From Siphonodentalium dalli (Eukaryota > Mollusca > Scaphopoda > Gadilida > Siphonodentaliidae), in the NCBI GenBank assembly GCA_032622095.1, contig CP136063.1, positions 9,219,814 to 9,283,813 on the forward strand: a stretch of 64,000 bases of DNA, given 5' to 3'. Under the pieces are notes generated by a model. That model was given only the letters and a program-made list of their open reading frames with translations, had not been told where the DNA came from and did no database searches. Below are positions 50,294 through 63,338 of this stretch, in pieces (position 1 is the stretch's first letter; every line of letters starts with the position of its first letter). Position numbers and translations under genes: made by a program.

Positions 50294-53200
50294 AGGTCTA
50301 ATCTTAACCCTACATGGTGTGTTACTGTCATCCCGGGATGCTAGGTCTAATCTTAACCCTACATGGTGTGTTTACTGTCACCCCGGGATGCTAGGTCTAA
50401 TCTTAACCCTACATGGTGTGTTAACTGTCATCCCGGGATGCTAGGTCTAATCTTAACCCTACATGGTGTGTTAACTGTCATCCCGGGATGCTAAGTCTAA
50501 TCTTAACCCTACATGGTGTGTTAACTGTCACCCCGGGATGCTAGGTCTAATCTTAACCCTACATGGTGTCTTAACTGTCATCCCGGGATGCTAGGTCTAA
50601 TCTTAACCCTACATGGTGTGTTTACTGTCATCCCGGGATGCTAGGTCTAATCTTAACCCTACATGGTGTGTTTACTGTCATCCCGGGATGCTAGGTATAA
50701 TCTTAACCCTACATGGTGTGTTTACTGTCATCCCGGGATGCTAGGTCTAATCTTAACCCTACGTGGTGTGTTTACTGTCATCCCGGGATGCTAGGTCTAA
50801 TCTTAACCCTACGTGGTGTGTTTACTGTCATCCCGGGATGCTAGGTCTAATCTTAACCCTACATGGTGTGTTTACTGTCATCCCGGGATGCTAGGTCTAA
50901 TCTTAACCCTACATGGTGTGTTTACTGTCATCCCGGGATGCTAGGTCTAATCTTAACCCTACATGGTGTGTTTACTGTCATCCCGGGATGCTAGGTCTAA
51001 TCTTAACCCTACATGGTGTGTTAACTGTCATCCCGGGATGCTAGATCTAATCTTAACCCTACATGGTGTGTTTACTGTCATCCCGGGATGCTAGGTCTAA
51101 TCTTAACCCTACATGGTGTGTTTACTGTCACCCCGGGATGCTAGGTCTAATCTTAACCCTACATGGTGTGTTTACTGTCATCCCGGGATGCTAGGTCTAA
51201 TCTTAACCCTACATGGTGTGTTAACTGTCATCCCGGGATGCTAGGTCTAATCTTAACCCTACATGGTGTGTTTACGGTCATCCCGGGATGCTAGGTCTAA
51301 TCTTAACCCTACATGGTGTGTTAACTGTCATCCCGGGATGCTAGGTCTAATGTTAACCCTACATGGTGTGTTAACTGTCATCCCGGGATGCTAGGTCTAA
51401 TCTTAACCCTACATGGTGTGTTTACTGTCACCCCGGGATGCTAGGTCTAATCTTAACCCTACATGGTGTGTTAACTGTCATCCCGGGATGCTATGTCTAA
51501 TCTTAACCCTACATGGTGTGTTAACTGTCATCCCGGGATGCTAGGTCTAATCTTAACCCTACATGGTGTGTTAACTGTCACCCCGGGATGCTAGGTCTAA
51601 TCTTAACCGTACATGGTGTGTTAAATGTCATCCCGGGATGCTAGGTCTAATCTTAACCCTACATGGTGTGTTTACTGTCATCCCGGGATGCTAGGTCTAA
51701 TCTTAACCCTACATGGTGTGTTTACTGTCATCCCGGGATGCTAGGTCTAATCTTAACCCTACATGGTGTGTTTACTGTCATCCCTGGATGCTAGGTCTAA
51801 TCTTAACCCTACATGGTGTGTTTACTGTCATCCCGGGATGCTAGGTCTAATCTTAACCCTACATGGTGTGTTTACTGTCATCCCGGGATGCTAGGTCTAA
51901 TCTTAACCCTACATGGTGTGTTTACTGTCATCCCGGGATGCTAGGTCTAATCTTAACCATACATGGTGTGTTTACTGTCATCCCGGGATGCTAGGTCTAA
52001 TCTTAACCCTACATGGTGTGTTTACTGTCATCCCGGGATGCTAGATCTAATCTTAACCCTACATGGTGTGTTAACTGTCATCCCGGAATGCTAGGTCTAA
52101 TCTTAACCCTACATGGTGTGTTTACTGTCATCCCGGGATGCTAGGTCTAATCTTAACCCTACATGGTGTGTTTACTGTCACCTCGGGATGCTAGGTCTAA
52201 TCTTAACCCTACATGGTGTGTTAACTATCATCCCGGGATGCTAGGTCTAATCTTAACCCTACATGGTGTGTTAACTTTCATCCCGGGATGCTATTTCTAA
52301 TCTTAACCCTACATGGTGTGTTAACTGTCACCCCGGGATGCTAGGTCTAATCTTAACCCTACATGGTGTCTTAACTGTCATCCCGGGATGCTAGGTCTAA
52401 TCTTAACCCTACATGGTGTGTTTACTGTCATCCCGGGATGCTAGGTCTAATCTTAACCCTACATGGTGTGTTTACTGTCATCCCGGGATGCTAGGTCTAA
52501 TCTTAACCCTACATGGTGTGTTTACTGTCATCCCGGGATGCTAGGTCTAATCTTAACCCTACATGGTGTGTTAACTGTCATCCCGGGATGCTAGGTCTAA
52601 TCTTAACACTACATGGTGTGTTAACTGTCATCCCGGGATGCTAGGTCTAATCTTAACCCTACATGGTGTGTTGACTGTCATCCCGGGATGCTAGATCTAA
52701 TCTTAACACTACATGGTGTGTTAACTGTCATCCCGGGATGCTAGGTCTAATCTTAACCCTACATGGTGTGTTAACTGTCATCCCGGGATGCTAGGTCTAA
52801 TCTTAACCCTACATGGTGTGTTTACTGTCATCCCGGGATGCTAGGTCTAATCTTAACCCTACATGGTGTGTTAACTGTCATCCCGGGATGCTAGGTCTAA
52901 TCTTAACCCTACATGGTGTGTTAACTGTCATCCCGGGATGCTAGGTCTAATCTTAACCCTACATGGTGTGTTAACTGTCATCCCGGGATGCTAGGTCTAA
53001 TCTTAACCCTACATGGTGTGTTTACTGTCATCCCGGGATGCTAGGTCTAATCTTAACCCTACATGGTGTGTTTACTGTCATCCCGGGATGCTAGGTCTAA
53101 TCTTAACCCTACATGGTGTGTTAACTGTCATCCCGGGATGCTAGGTCTAATCTTAACCCTACATGGTGTGTTTACTGTCATCCCGGGATGCTAGGTCTAA

Positions 53201-53592
53201 TCTTAACCCTACATGGTGTGTTTACTGTCATCCCGGGATGCTAGGTCTAATCTTAACTCTACATGGTGTGTTTACTGTCATCCCGGGATGCTAGGTCTAA
53301 TCTTAACCCTACATGGTGTGTTAACTGTCATCCCGGGATGCTAGGTCTAATCTTAACCCTACATGGTGTGTTTACTGTCATCCCTGGATGCTAGGTCTAA
53401 TCTTAACCCTACATGGTGTGTTTACTGCCATCCCGGGATGCTAGGTCTAATCTTAACCCTACATGGTATGTTAACTGTCATCCCGGGATGCTAGGTCTAA
53501 TCTTAACCCTACATGGTGTGTTTACTGTCATCCCGGGATGCTAGGTGTGATTTTAACCCCATATGGTGTGTTTACTGTCATCCCGGGATGCT

Positions 53593-53692
53593 AGGTGTGA
53601 TATTAACCATACAGGATGTGTTAACTGTCATCCCGGGATGCTAGGTGTGATATTAACCATACAGGATGTGTTAACTGTCATCCCGGGATGCT
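53593..53692 (+). repeat. HOR-2 doublet 9
   Basis: Preceded by a monomer ending CCCCATATGG rather than CCCTATATGG, a form shared with doublets 11 and 12. Followed by the GGTGTTTTACTG form of the 49-bp monomer. Confidence 0.87.
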
Positions 53693-55341
53693 AGGTCTAA
53701 TCTTAACCCTACATGGTGTTTTACTGTCATCCCGGGATGCTAGGTCTAATCTTAACCATACATGGTGTGTTTAATGTCACCCCGGGATGCTAGGTCTAAT
53801 CTTAACCCTACATGGTGTGTTAACTGTCATCCCGGGATGCTAGGTCTAATCTTAACCCTACATGGTGTGTTAACTGTCATCCCGGGATGCTAGATCTAAT
53901 CTTAACCCTACATGGTGTGTTTACTGTCATCCCGGGATGCTAGGTCTAATCTTAACCCTACATGGTGTGTTAACTGTCACCCCGGGATTCTAGGTCTAAT
54001 CTTAACCCTACATGGTGTGTTAACTGTCATCCCGGGATGCTAGGTCTAATCTTAACCCTACATGGTGTGTTTACTGTCATCCCGGGATGCTAGGTCTAAT
54101 CTTAACCCTACATGGTGTGTTTACTGTCATCCCGGGATGCTAGGTCTAATCTTAACCCTACATGGTGTGTTTACTGTCATCCCTGGATGCTAGGTCTAAT
54201 CTTAACCCTACATGGTGTGTTTACTGTCATCCCGGGATGCTAGGTCTAATCTTAACCCTACATGGTGTGTTTACTGTTATCCCGGGATGCTAGGTCTAAT
54301 CTTAACCCTACATGGTGTGTTTACTGTCATCCCGGGATGCTAGGTCTAATCTTAACCATACATGGTGTGTTTACTGTCATCCCGGGATGCTAGGTCTAAT
54401 CTTAACCCTACATGGTGTGTTTACTGTCATCCCGGGATTCTAGATCTAATCTTAACCCTACATGGTGTGTTAACTGTCATCCCGGGATGCTAGGTCTAAT
54501 CTTAACCCTACATGGTGTGTTTACTGTCATCCCTGGATGCTAGGTCTAATCTTAACACTACATGGTGTGTTAACTGTCATCCCGGGATGCTAGGTCTAAT
54601 CTTAACCCTACATGGTGTGTTAACTGTCATCCCGGGATGCTAGGTCTAATCTTAACCCTACATGGTGTCTTTACTGTCATCCCGGGATGCTAGGTCTAAT
54701 CTTAACACTACATGGTGTGTTAACTGTCATCCCGGGATGCTAGGTATAATCTTATCCCTACATGGTGTGTTAACTGTCATCCCGGAATGCTAGGTCTAAT
54801 CTTAACCCTACATGGTGTGTTTACTGTCATCCCGGGATGCTAGGTCTAATCTTAACCCTACATGGTGTGTTAACTGTCATCCCGGGATGCTAGGTGTAAT
54901 CTTAACCCTACATGGTGTGTTAACTGTCATCCCGGGATGCTAGATCTAATCTTAACCCTACATGGTGTGTTAACTGTCATCCCGGGGTGATAGGTGTAAT
55001 CTTAACCCTACATGGTGTGTTAACTGTCATCCCGGGATGCTAGGTCTAATCTTAACCCTACATGGTGTGTTTACTGTCATCCCGGGATGCTAGGTCTAAT
55101 CTTAACCCTACATGGTGTGTTTACTGTCATCCCTGGATGCTAGGTCTAATCTTAACCCTACATGGTGTGTTTACTGCCATCCCGGGATGCTAGGTCTAAT
55201 CTTAACCCTACATGGTATGTTAACTGTCATCCCGGGATGCTAGGTCTAATCTTAACCCTACATGGTGTGTTTACTGTCATCCCGGGATGCTAGGTGTGAT
55301 TTTAACCCTATATGGTGTGTTTACTGTCATCCCGGGATGCT

Positions 55342-55441
55342 AGGTGTGATATTAACCATACAGGATGTGTTAACTGTCATCCCGGGATGCTAGGTGTGAT
55401 ATTAAGCATACAGGATGTGTTAACTGTCATCCCGGGATGCT
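55342..55441 (+). repeat. HOR-2 doublet 10, following 49-bp monomer missing
   Basis: The second monomer has TTAAGCATACAGG, shared only with doublet 13. The 49-bp GTGTTACTG monomer that should follow is absent: the next monomer is already the GTTTACTGTCACCCC one. Confidence 0.86.
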
Positions 55442-56199
55442 AGGTCTAATCTTAACCCTACATGGTGTGTTTACTGTCACCCCGGGATGCTAGGTCTAAT
55501 CTTAACCCTACATGGTGTGTTAACTGTCATCCCGGGATGCTAGGTCTAATCTTAACCCTACATGGTGTGTTAACTGTCATCCCGGGATGCTAAGTCTAAT
55601 CTTAACCCTACATGGTGTGTTAACTGTCACCCCGGGATGCTAGGTCTAATCTTAACCCTACATGGTGTCTTAACTGTCATCCCGGGATGCTAGGTCTAAT
55701 CTTAACCCTACATGGTGTGTTTACTGTCATCCCGGGATGCTAGGTCTAATCTTAACCCTACATGGTGTGTTTACTGTCATCCCGGGATGCTAGGTCTAAT
55801 CTTAACCCTACATGGTGTGTTAACTGTCATCCCGGGATGCTAGGTTTAATCTTAACCCTACATGGTGTGTTTACTGTCATCCCGGGATGCTAGGTCTAAT
55901 CTTAACCCTACATGGTGTGTTTACTGTCATCCCGGGATGCTAGGTCTAATCTTAACCCTACATGGTGTGTTTACTGTCATCCCGGGATGCTAGGTCTAAT
56001 CTTAACCCTACATGGTGTGTTTACTGTCATCCCGGGATGCTAGGTATAATCTTAACCCTACATGGTGTGTTTACTGTCATCCCGGGATGCTAGGTCTAAT
56101 CTTAACCCTACATGGTGTGTTAACTGTCATCCCGGGATGCTAGGTCTAATCTTAACCCTACATGGTGTGTTTACTGTCATCCCGGGATGCTAGGTCTAA

Positions 56200-57750
56200 T
56201 CTTAACCCTACATGGTGTGTTTACTGTCACCCCGGGATGCTAGGTCTAATCTTAACCCTACATGGTGTGTTTACTGTCATCCCGGGATGCTAGGTCTAAT
56301 CTTAATCCTACATGGTGTGTTAACTGTCATCCCGGGATGCTAGGTCTAATCTTAACCCTACATGGTGTGTTTACTGTCATCCCGGGATGCTAGGTCTAAT
56401 CTTAACCCTACATGGTGTGTTTACTGTCATCCCGGGATGCTAGGTCTAATCTTAACCCTACATGGTGTGTTAACTGTCATCCCGGGATGCTAGGTCTAAT
56501 CTTAACCCTACATGGTGTGTTAACTGTCATCCCGGGATGCTAGGTCTAATCTTAACCCTACATGGTGTGTTAACTGTCACCCCGGGATGCTAGGTCTAAT
56601 CTTAACCCTACATGGTGTGTTAACTGTCATCCCGGGATGCTAGGTCTAATCTTAACCCTACATGGTGTGTTTACTGTCATCCCGGGATGCTAGGTCTAAT
56701 ATTAACCCTACATGGTGTGTTTCTGTCATCCCGGGATGCTAGGTCTAATCTTAACCCTACATGGTGTGTTTACTGTCATCCCTGGATGCTAGGTCTAATC
56801 TTAACCCTACATGGTGTGTTTACTGTCATCCCGGGATGCTAGGTCTAATCTTAACCCTACATGGTGTGTTTACTGTCATCCCGGGATGCTAGGTCTAATC
56901 TTAACCCCACATGGTGTGTTTACTGTCATCCCGGGATGCTAGGTCTAATCTTAACCATACATGGTGTGTTTACTGTCATCCCGGGATGCTAGGTCTAATC
57001 TTAACCCCACATGGTGTGTTTACTGTCATCCCGGGATGCTAGGTCTAATCTTAACCCTACATGGTGTGTTTACTGTCACCCCGGGATGCTAGGTCTAATC
57101 TTAACCCTACATGGTGTGTTTACTGTCATCCCGGGATGCTAGGTCTAATCTTAATCCTACATGGTGTGTTAACTGTCATCCCGGGATGCTAGGTCTAATC
57201 TTAACCCTACATGGTGTGTTTACTGTCATCCCGGGATGCTAGGTCTAATCTTAACCCTACATGGTGTGTTTACTGTCATCCCGGGATGCTAGGTCTAATC
57301 TTAACCCTACATGGTGTGTTAACTGTCATCCCGGGATGCTAGGTCTAATCTTAACCCTACATGGTGTGTTAACTGTCATCCCGGGATGCTAGGTCTAATC
57401 TTAACCCTACATGGTGTGTTAACTGTCACCCCGGGATGCTAGGTCTAATCTTAACCCTACATGGTGTGTTAACTGTCATCCCGGGATGCTAGGTCTAATC
57501 TTAACCCTACATGGTGCGTTTACTGTCATCCCGGGATGCTAGGTCTAATCTTAACCCTACATGGTGTGTTTACTGTCATCCCGGGATGCTAGGTCTAATC
57601 TTAACCCTACATGGTGTGTTTACTGTCATCCCTGGATGCTAGGTCTAATCTTAACCCTACATGGTGTGTTTACTGTCATCCCGGGATGCTAGGTCTAATC
57701 TTAACCCTACATGGTGTGTTTACTGTCATCCCGGGATGCTAGGTCTAATC
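56200..57750 (+). repeat. 849/850-bp tandem duplication
   Basis: A TCACCCCGGG monomer, CTTAATCCTAC (56301/57150) and the following monomers recur at 849 bp. The value is one short of 850 because a private one-base deletion (GTGTTTCTG) sits at about 56722. Confidence 0.72.
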
Positions 57751-58941
57751 TTAACCCCACATGGTGTGTTTACTGTCATCCCGGGATGCTAGGTCTAATC
57801 TTAACCATACATGGTGTGTTTACTGTCATCCCGGGATGCTAGGTCTAATCTTAACCCTACATGGTGTGTTTACTGTCATCCCGGGATGCTAGATCTAATC
57901 TTAACCCTACATGGTGTGTTAACTGTCATCCCGGGATGCTAGGTCTAATCTTAACCCTACATGGTGTGTTTACTGTCATCCCGGGATGCTAGGTCTAATC
58001 TTAACCCTACATGGTGTGTTTACTGTCACCCCGGGATGCTAGGTCTAATCTTAACCCTACATGGTGTGTTAACTGTCATCCCGGATGCTAGGTCTAATCT
58101 TAACCCTACATGGTGTGTTAACTGTTATCCCGGGATGCTAGGTCTAATCTTAACCCTACATGGTGTGTTAACTGTCACCCCGGGATGCTAGGTCTAATCT
58201 TAACCCCTACATGGTGTCTTAACTGTCATCCCGGGATGCTAGGTCTAATCTTAACCCTACATGGTGTGTTTACTGTCATCCCGGGATGCTAGGTCTAATC
58301 TTAACCCTACATGGTGTGTTTACTGTCATCCCGGGATGCTAGGTCTAATCTTAACCCTACATGGTGTGTTTACTGTCATCCCGGGATGCTAGATCTAATC
58401 TTAACCCTACATGGTGTGTTAACTGTCATCCCGGGATGCTAGGTCTAATCTTAACACTACATGGTGTGTTAACTGTCATCCCGGGATGCTAGGTCTAATC
58501 TTAACCCTACATGGTGTGTTAACTGTCATCCCGGGATGCTAGGTCTAATCTTAACCCTACATGGTGTGTTAACTGTCATCCCGGGATGCTAGGTCTACTC
58601 TTAACCCTACATGGTGTGTTTACTGTCATCCCGGGATGCTAGGTCTAATCTTAACCCTACATGGTGTGTTAACTGTCATCCCGGGATGCTAGGTCTAATC
58701 TTAACCCTACATGGTGTGTTTACTGTCATCCCTGGATGCTAGGTCTAATCTTAACCCTACATGGTGTGTTTTACTGCCATCCCGGGATGCTAGGTCTAAT
58801 CTTAACCCTACATGGTATGTTAACTGTCATCCCGGGATGCTAGGTCTAATCTTAACCCTACATGGTGTGTTTACTGTCATCCCGGGATGCTAGGTGTGAT
58901 TTTAACCCCATATGGTGTGTTTACTGTCATCCCGGGATGCT

Positions 58942-59041
58942 AGGTGTGATATTAACCATACAGGATGTGTTAACTGTCATCCCGGGATGCTAGGTGTGAT
59001 ATTAACCATACAGGATGTGTTAACTGTCATCCCGGGATGCT
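58942..59041 (+). repeat. HOR-2 doublet 11
   Basis: Preceded by a CCCCATATGG monomer and followed by GGTGTTTTACTG and a monomer with a private CCGGATG deletion. Confidence 0.86.
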
Positions 59042-61497
59042 AGGTCTAATCTTAACCCTACATGGTGTTTTACTGTCATCCCGGATGCTAGGTCTAATCT
59101 TAACCATACATGGTGTGTTTAATGTCACCCCGGGATGCTAGGTCTAATCTTAACCCTACATGGTGTGTTAACTGTCATCCCGGGATGCTAGGACTAATCT
59201 TAACCCTACATGGTGTGTTAACTGTCATCCCGGGATGCTAGATCTAATCTTAACCCTACATGGTGTGTTTACTGTCATCCCGGGATGCTAGGTCTAATCT
59301 TAACCCTACATGGTGTGTTAACTGTCACCCCGGGATTCTAGGTCTAATCTTAACCCTACATGGTGTGTTAACTGTCATCCCGGGATGCTAGGTCTAATCT
59401 TAACCCTACATGGTGTGTTTACTGTCATCCCGGGATGCTAGGTCTAATCTTAACCCTACATGGTGTGTTTACTGTCATCCCGGGATGCTAGGTCTAATCT
59501 TAACCATACATGGTGTGTTTACTGTCATCCCGGGATGCTAGGTCTAATCTTAACCCCACATGGTGTGTTTACTGTCATCCCCGGGATGCTAGGTCTAATC
59601 TTAACCCTACATGGTGTGTTTTACTGTCACCCCGGGATGCTAGGTCTAATCTTAACCCTACATGGTGTGTTTACTGTCATCCCGGGATGCTAGGTCTAAT
59701 CTTAATCCCACATGGTGTGTTAACTGTCATCCCGGATGCTAGGTCTAATCTTAACCCTACATGGTGTGTTTACTGTCATCCCGGGATGCTAGGTCTAATC
59801 TTAACCCTACATGGTGTGTTTACTGTCATCACCGGGATGCTAGGTCTAATCTTAACCCTACATGGTGTGTTAACTGTCATCCCGGGATGCTAGGTCTAAT
59901 CTTAACCCTACATGGTGTGTTAACTGTCATCCCGGGATGCTAGGTCTAATCTTAACCCTACATGGTGTGTTAACTGTCACCCCCGGGATGCTAGGTCTAA
60001 TCTTAACCCTACATGGTGTGTTAACTGTCATCCCGGGATGCTAGGTCTAATCTTAACCCTACATGGTGCGTTTACTGTCATCCCGGGATGCTAGGTCTAA
60101 TCTTAACCCTACATGGTGTGTTTACTGTCATCCCGGGATGCTAGGTCTAATCTTAACCCTACATGGTGTGTTTACTGTCATCCCTGGATGCTAGGTCTAA
60201 TCTTAACCCTACATGGTGTGTTTACTGTCATCCCGGGATGCTAGGTCTAATCTAAACCCTACATGGTGTGTTTACTGTCATCCCGGGATGCTAGGTCTAA
60301 TCTTAACCCCACATGGTGTGTTTACTGTCATCCCGGGATGCTAGGTCTAATCTTAACCATACATGGTGTGTTTACTGTCATCCCGGGATGCTAGGTCTAA
60401 TCTTAACCCTACATGGTGTGTTTACTGTCATCCCGGGATGCTAGATCTAATCTTAACCCTACATGGTGTGTTAACTGTCATCCCGGGATGCTAGGTCTAA
60501 TCTTAACCCTACATGGTGTGTTTACTGTCATCCCCGGGATGCTAGGTCTAATCTTAACCCTACATGGTGTGTTTACTGTCACCCCGGGATGCTAGGTCTA
60601 ATCTTAACCCTACATGGTGTGTTAACTGTCATCCCGGGATGCTAGGTCTAATCTTAACCCTACATGGTGTGTTAAACTGTTATCCCGGGATGCTAGGTCT
60701 AATCTTAACCCTACATGGTGTGTTAACTGTCACCCCGGGATGCTAGGTCTAATCTTAACCCTACATGGTGTCTTAACTGTCATCCCCGGGATGCTAGGTC
60801 TAATCTTAACCCTACATGGTGTGTTTACTGTCATCCCGGGATGCTAGGTCTAATCTTAACCCTACATGGTGTGTTTACTGTCATCCCGGGATGCTAGGTC
60901 TAATCTTAACCCTACATGGTGTGTTTACTGTCATCCCGGGATGCTAGATCTAATCTTAACCCTACATGGTGTGTTAACTGTCATCCCGGGATGCTAGGTC
61001 TAATCTTAACACTACATGGTGTGTTAACTGTCATCCCGGGATGCTAGGTCTAATCTTAACCCTACATGGTGTGTTAACTGTCATCCCGGGATGCTAGGTC
61101 TAATCTTAACCCTACATGGTGTGTTAACTGTCATCCCGGGATGCTAGGTCTACTCTTAACCCTACATGGTGTGTTTACTGTCATCCCGGGATGCTAGGTC
61201 TAATCTTAACCCTACAATGTGTGTTAAACTGTCATCCCGGGATGCTAGGTCTAATCTTAACCCTACATGGTGTGTTTACTGTCATCCCTGGATGCTAGGT
61301 CCAATCTTAACCCTACATGGTGTGTTTACTGCCATCCCCGGGATGCTAGGTCTAATCTTAACCCTACATGGTATGTTAACTGTCATCCCGGGATGCTAGG
61401 TCTAATCTTAACCCTACATGGTGTGTTTACTGTCATCCCGGGATGCTAGGTGTGATTTTAACCCCATATGGTGTGTTTACTGTCATCCCGGGATGCT

Positions 61498-61597
61498 AGG
61501 TGTGATATTAACCATACAGGATGTGTTAACTGTCATCCCGGGATGCTAGGTGTGATATTAACCATACAGGATGTGTTAACTGTCATCCCGGGATGCT
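61498..61597 (+). repeat. HOR-2 doublet 12
   Basis: Offset 2556 bp from doublet 11 with the same flanks, apart from one-base insertions, including CTACCATGG just downstream. Confidence 0.86.
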
Positions 61598-61816
61598 AGG
61601 TCTAATCTTAACCCTACCATGGTGTTTTACTGTCATCCCGGGATGCTAGGTCTAATCTTAACCATACATGGTGTGTTTAATGTCACCCCGGGATGCTAGG
61701 TCTAATCTTAACCCTACATGGTGTGTTAACTGTCATCCCGGGATGCTAGGTCTAATCTTAACCCTACATGGTGTGTTAACTGTCATCCCGGGATGCTAGA
61801 TCTAATCTTAACCCTA

Positions 61817-61907
61817 CATGGTGTGTTTACTGTCATCCCGGGATGCTAGGTCTAATCTTAACCCTGTTAACTGTCACCCCGGGATTCTAGGTCTAATCTT
61901 AACCCTA
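61817..61907 (+). repeat. Monomer pair with a private 9-bp deletion (41-bp monomer)
   Basis: AACCCT joins directly to GTTAACTG at 61865/61866, removing ACATGGTGT. Paralogous sites near 53962 and 59307 have the full AACCCTACATGG sequence, so the deletion is recent. It lies at the right edge of the indel cluster. Confidence 0.88.
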
Positions 61908-63238
61908 CATGGTGTGTTAACTGTCATCCCGGGATGCTAGGTCTAATCTTAACCCTACATGGTGTGTTTACTGTCATCCCGGGATGCTAGGTCTAATCTT
62001 AACCCTACATGGTGTGTTTACTGTCATCCCGGGATGCTAGGTCTAATCTTAACCCTACATGGTGTGTTTACTGTCATCCCTGGATGCTAGGTCTAATCTT
62101 AACCCTACATGGTGTGTTTACTGTCATCCCGGGATGCTAGGTCTAATCTTAACCCTACATGGTGTGTTTACTGTTATCCCGGGATGCTAGGTCTAATCTT
62201 AACCCTACATGGTGTGTTTACTGTCATCCCGGGATGCTAGGTCTAATCTTAACCATACATGGTGTGTTTACTGTCATCCCGGGATGCTAGGTCTAATCTT
62301 AACCCTACATGGTGTGTTTACTGTCATCCCGGGATTCTAGATCTAATCTTAACCCTACATGGTGTGTTAACTGTCATCCCGGGATGCTAGGTCTAATCTT
62401 AACCCTACATGGTGTGTTTACTGTCATCCCTGGATGCTAGGTCTAATCTTAACACTACATGGTGTGTTAACTGTCATCCCGGGATGCTAGGTCTAATCTT
62501 AACCCTACATGGTGTGTTAACTGTCATCCCGGGATGCTAGGTCTAATCTTAACCCTACATGGTGTCTTTACTGTCATCCCGGGATGCTAGGTCTAATCTT
62601 AACCCTACATGGTGTGTTAACTGTCATCCCGGGATGCTAGGTATAATCTTATCCCTACATGGTGTGTTAACTGTCATCCCGGAATGCTAGGTCTAATCTT
62701 AACCCTACATGGTGTGTTTACTGTCATCCCGGGATGCTAGGTCTAATCTTAACCCTACATGGTGTGTTAACTGTCATCCCGGGATGCTAGGTGTAATCTT
62801 AACCCTACATGGTGTGTTAACTGTCATCCCGGGATGCTAGATCTAATCTTAACCCTACATGGTGTGTTAACTGTCATCCCGGGGTGATAGGTGTAATCTT
62901 AACCCTACATGGTGTGTTAACTGTCATCCCGGGATGCTAGGTCTAATCTTAACCCTACATGGTGTGTTTACTGTCATCCCGGGATGCTAGGTCTAATCTT
63001 AACCCTACATGGTGTGTTTACTGTCATCCCTGGATGCTAGGTCTAATCTTAACCCTACATGGTGTGTTTACTGCCATCCCGGGATGCTAGGTCTAATCTT
63101 AACCCTACATGGTATGTTAACTGTCATCCCGGGATGCTAGGTCTAATCTTAACCCTACATGGTGTGTTTACTGTCATCCCGGGATGCTAGGTGTGATTTT
63201 AACCCTATATGGTGTGTTTACTGTCATCCCGGGATGCT

Positions 63239-63338
63239 AGGTGTGATATTAACCATACAGGATGTGTTAACTGTCATCCCGGGATGCTAGGTGTGATATT
63301 AAGCATACAGGATGTGTTAACTGTCATCCCGGGATGCT
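63239..63338 (+). repeat. HOR-2 doublet 13
   Basis: Counterpart of doublet 10 (TTAAGCATACAGG shared) at an offset of 7897 bp, here with the 49-bp GTGTTACTG monomer retained. Confidence 0.86.

Larger units (their letters stand above)
47100..52800 (+). repeat. 2849-bp tandem HOR duplication (57 monomers)
   Basis: The private markers GTGTGTACTGCC (47171/50020), TACGTGG twice (47911 and 47961 against 50760 and 50810), TTTACGGTC, AATGTTAACC and TTAAATGTC all recur at 2849 bp. Differences I noticed are few: TAGATC at 51044 only, CCGGAATG at 49286 only, CACCTCGGG near 52190, ACTTTCATC with CTATTTC near 52275, and CTTAAATGTC near 49522 only. Confidence 0.86.
53593..56000 (+). repeat. Segment repeated at 61498-64000 (offset 7905, 7897, then 7946 bp)
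   Basis: The copies share doublets, GTTATCCCGGG, GGGATTCTAGATC, ATCTTATCCC, CCGGGGTGATAGG, TTAAGCATAC and CTAAGTC. The offset changes record a one-base insertion and a 9-bp deletion near 61.6-61.9 kb in the right copy, and the loss of a 49-bp monomer near 55.46 kb in the left copy. The right copy is cut by the window edge. Confidence 0.83.
57490..61640 (+). repeat. HOR-2 duplication with offset 2552-2556 bp
   Basis: GGTGCGTTTAC (57513/60065), the CCCTGG and CCCCACATGG monomers, TAGATC, GTTATCCC, GTGTCTTAAC, TCTACTCTTAACC, CTGCCATCC, GGTATGTTAAC and the doublet (58942/61498) recur in order. The offset drifts by one base at a time through private insertions in the right copy. Confidence 0.8.
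58080..61870 (+). other. Cluster of private one-base indels
   Basis: Length changes not shared with paralogous units pile up here. Deletions are CCGGATG near 58083, 59083 and 59733. Insertions are AACCCCTAC near 58205, GTGTTTTACTG near 58770 and 59620, CATCCCCGGG near 59580, 60532, 60784 and 61336, CATCACCGGG near 59829, CACCCCCGGG near 59979, GTTAAACTG near 60674 and 61226, and CTACCATGG near 61617. A 9-bp deletion follows at 61866. ACAATGTG near 61216 and TCTAAACCC near 60252 are private substitutions. Elsewhere in the window private indels are rare. Either local consensus quality is low or this copy is decaying. Confidence 0.8.

Noticed and set aside
59510-59893. Open reading frame of 127 codons, and others of 60-77 codons at 7743, 44715, 44891, 57961, 58711, 59460, 59761, 60413, 60564, 61166 and 61267
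   Set aside because: All are translations of the satellite. Because 50 is not a multiple of 3, a forward frame started at the ATG of CATGG meets TAG (monomer positions 31-33) in the third monomer after about 43 codons. Longer frames exist only where a 49- or 51-bp monomer shifts the frame. They concentrate in the indel cluster, and the peptide is just the repeat read in rotating frames. No codon bias, start context or conserved domain supports a gene.
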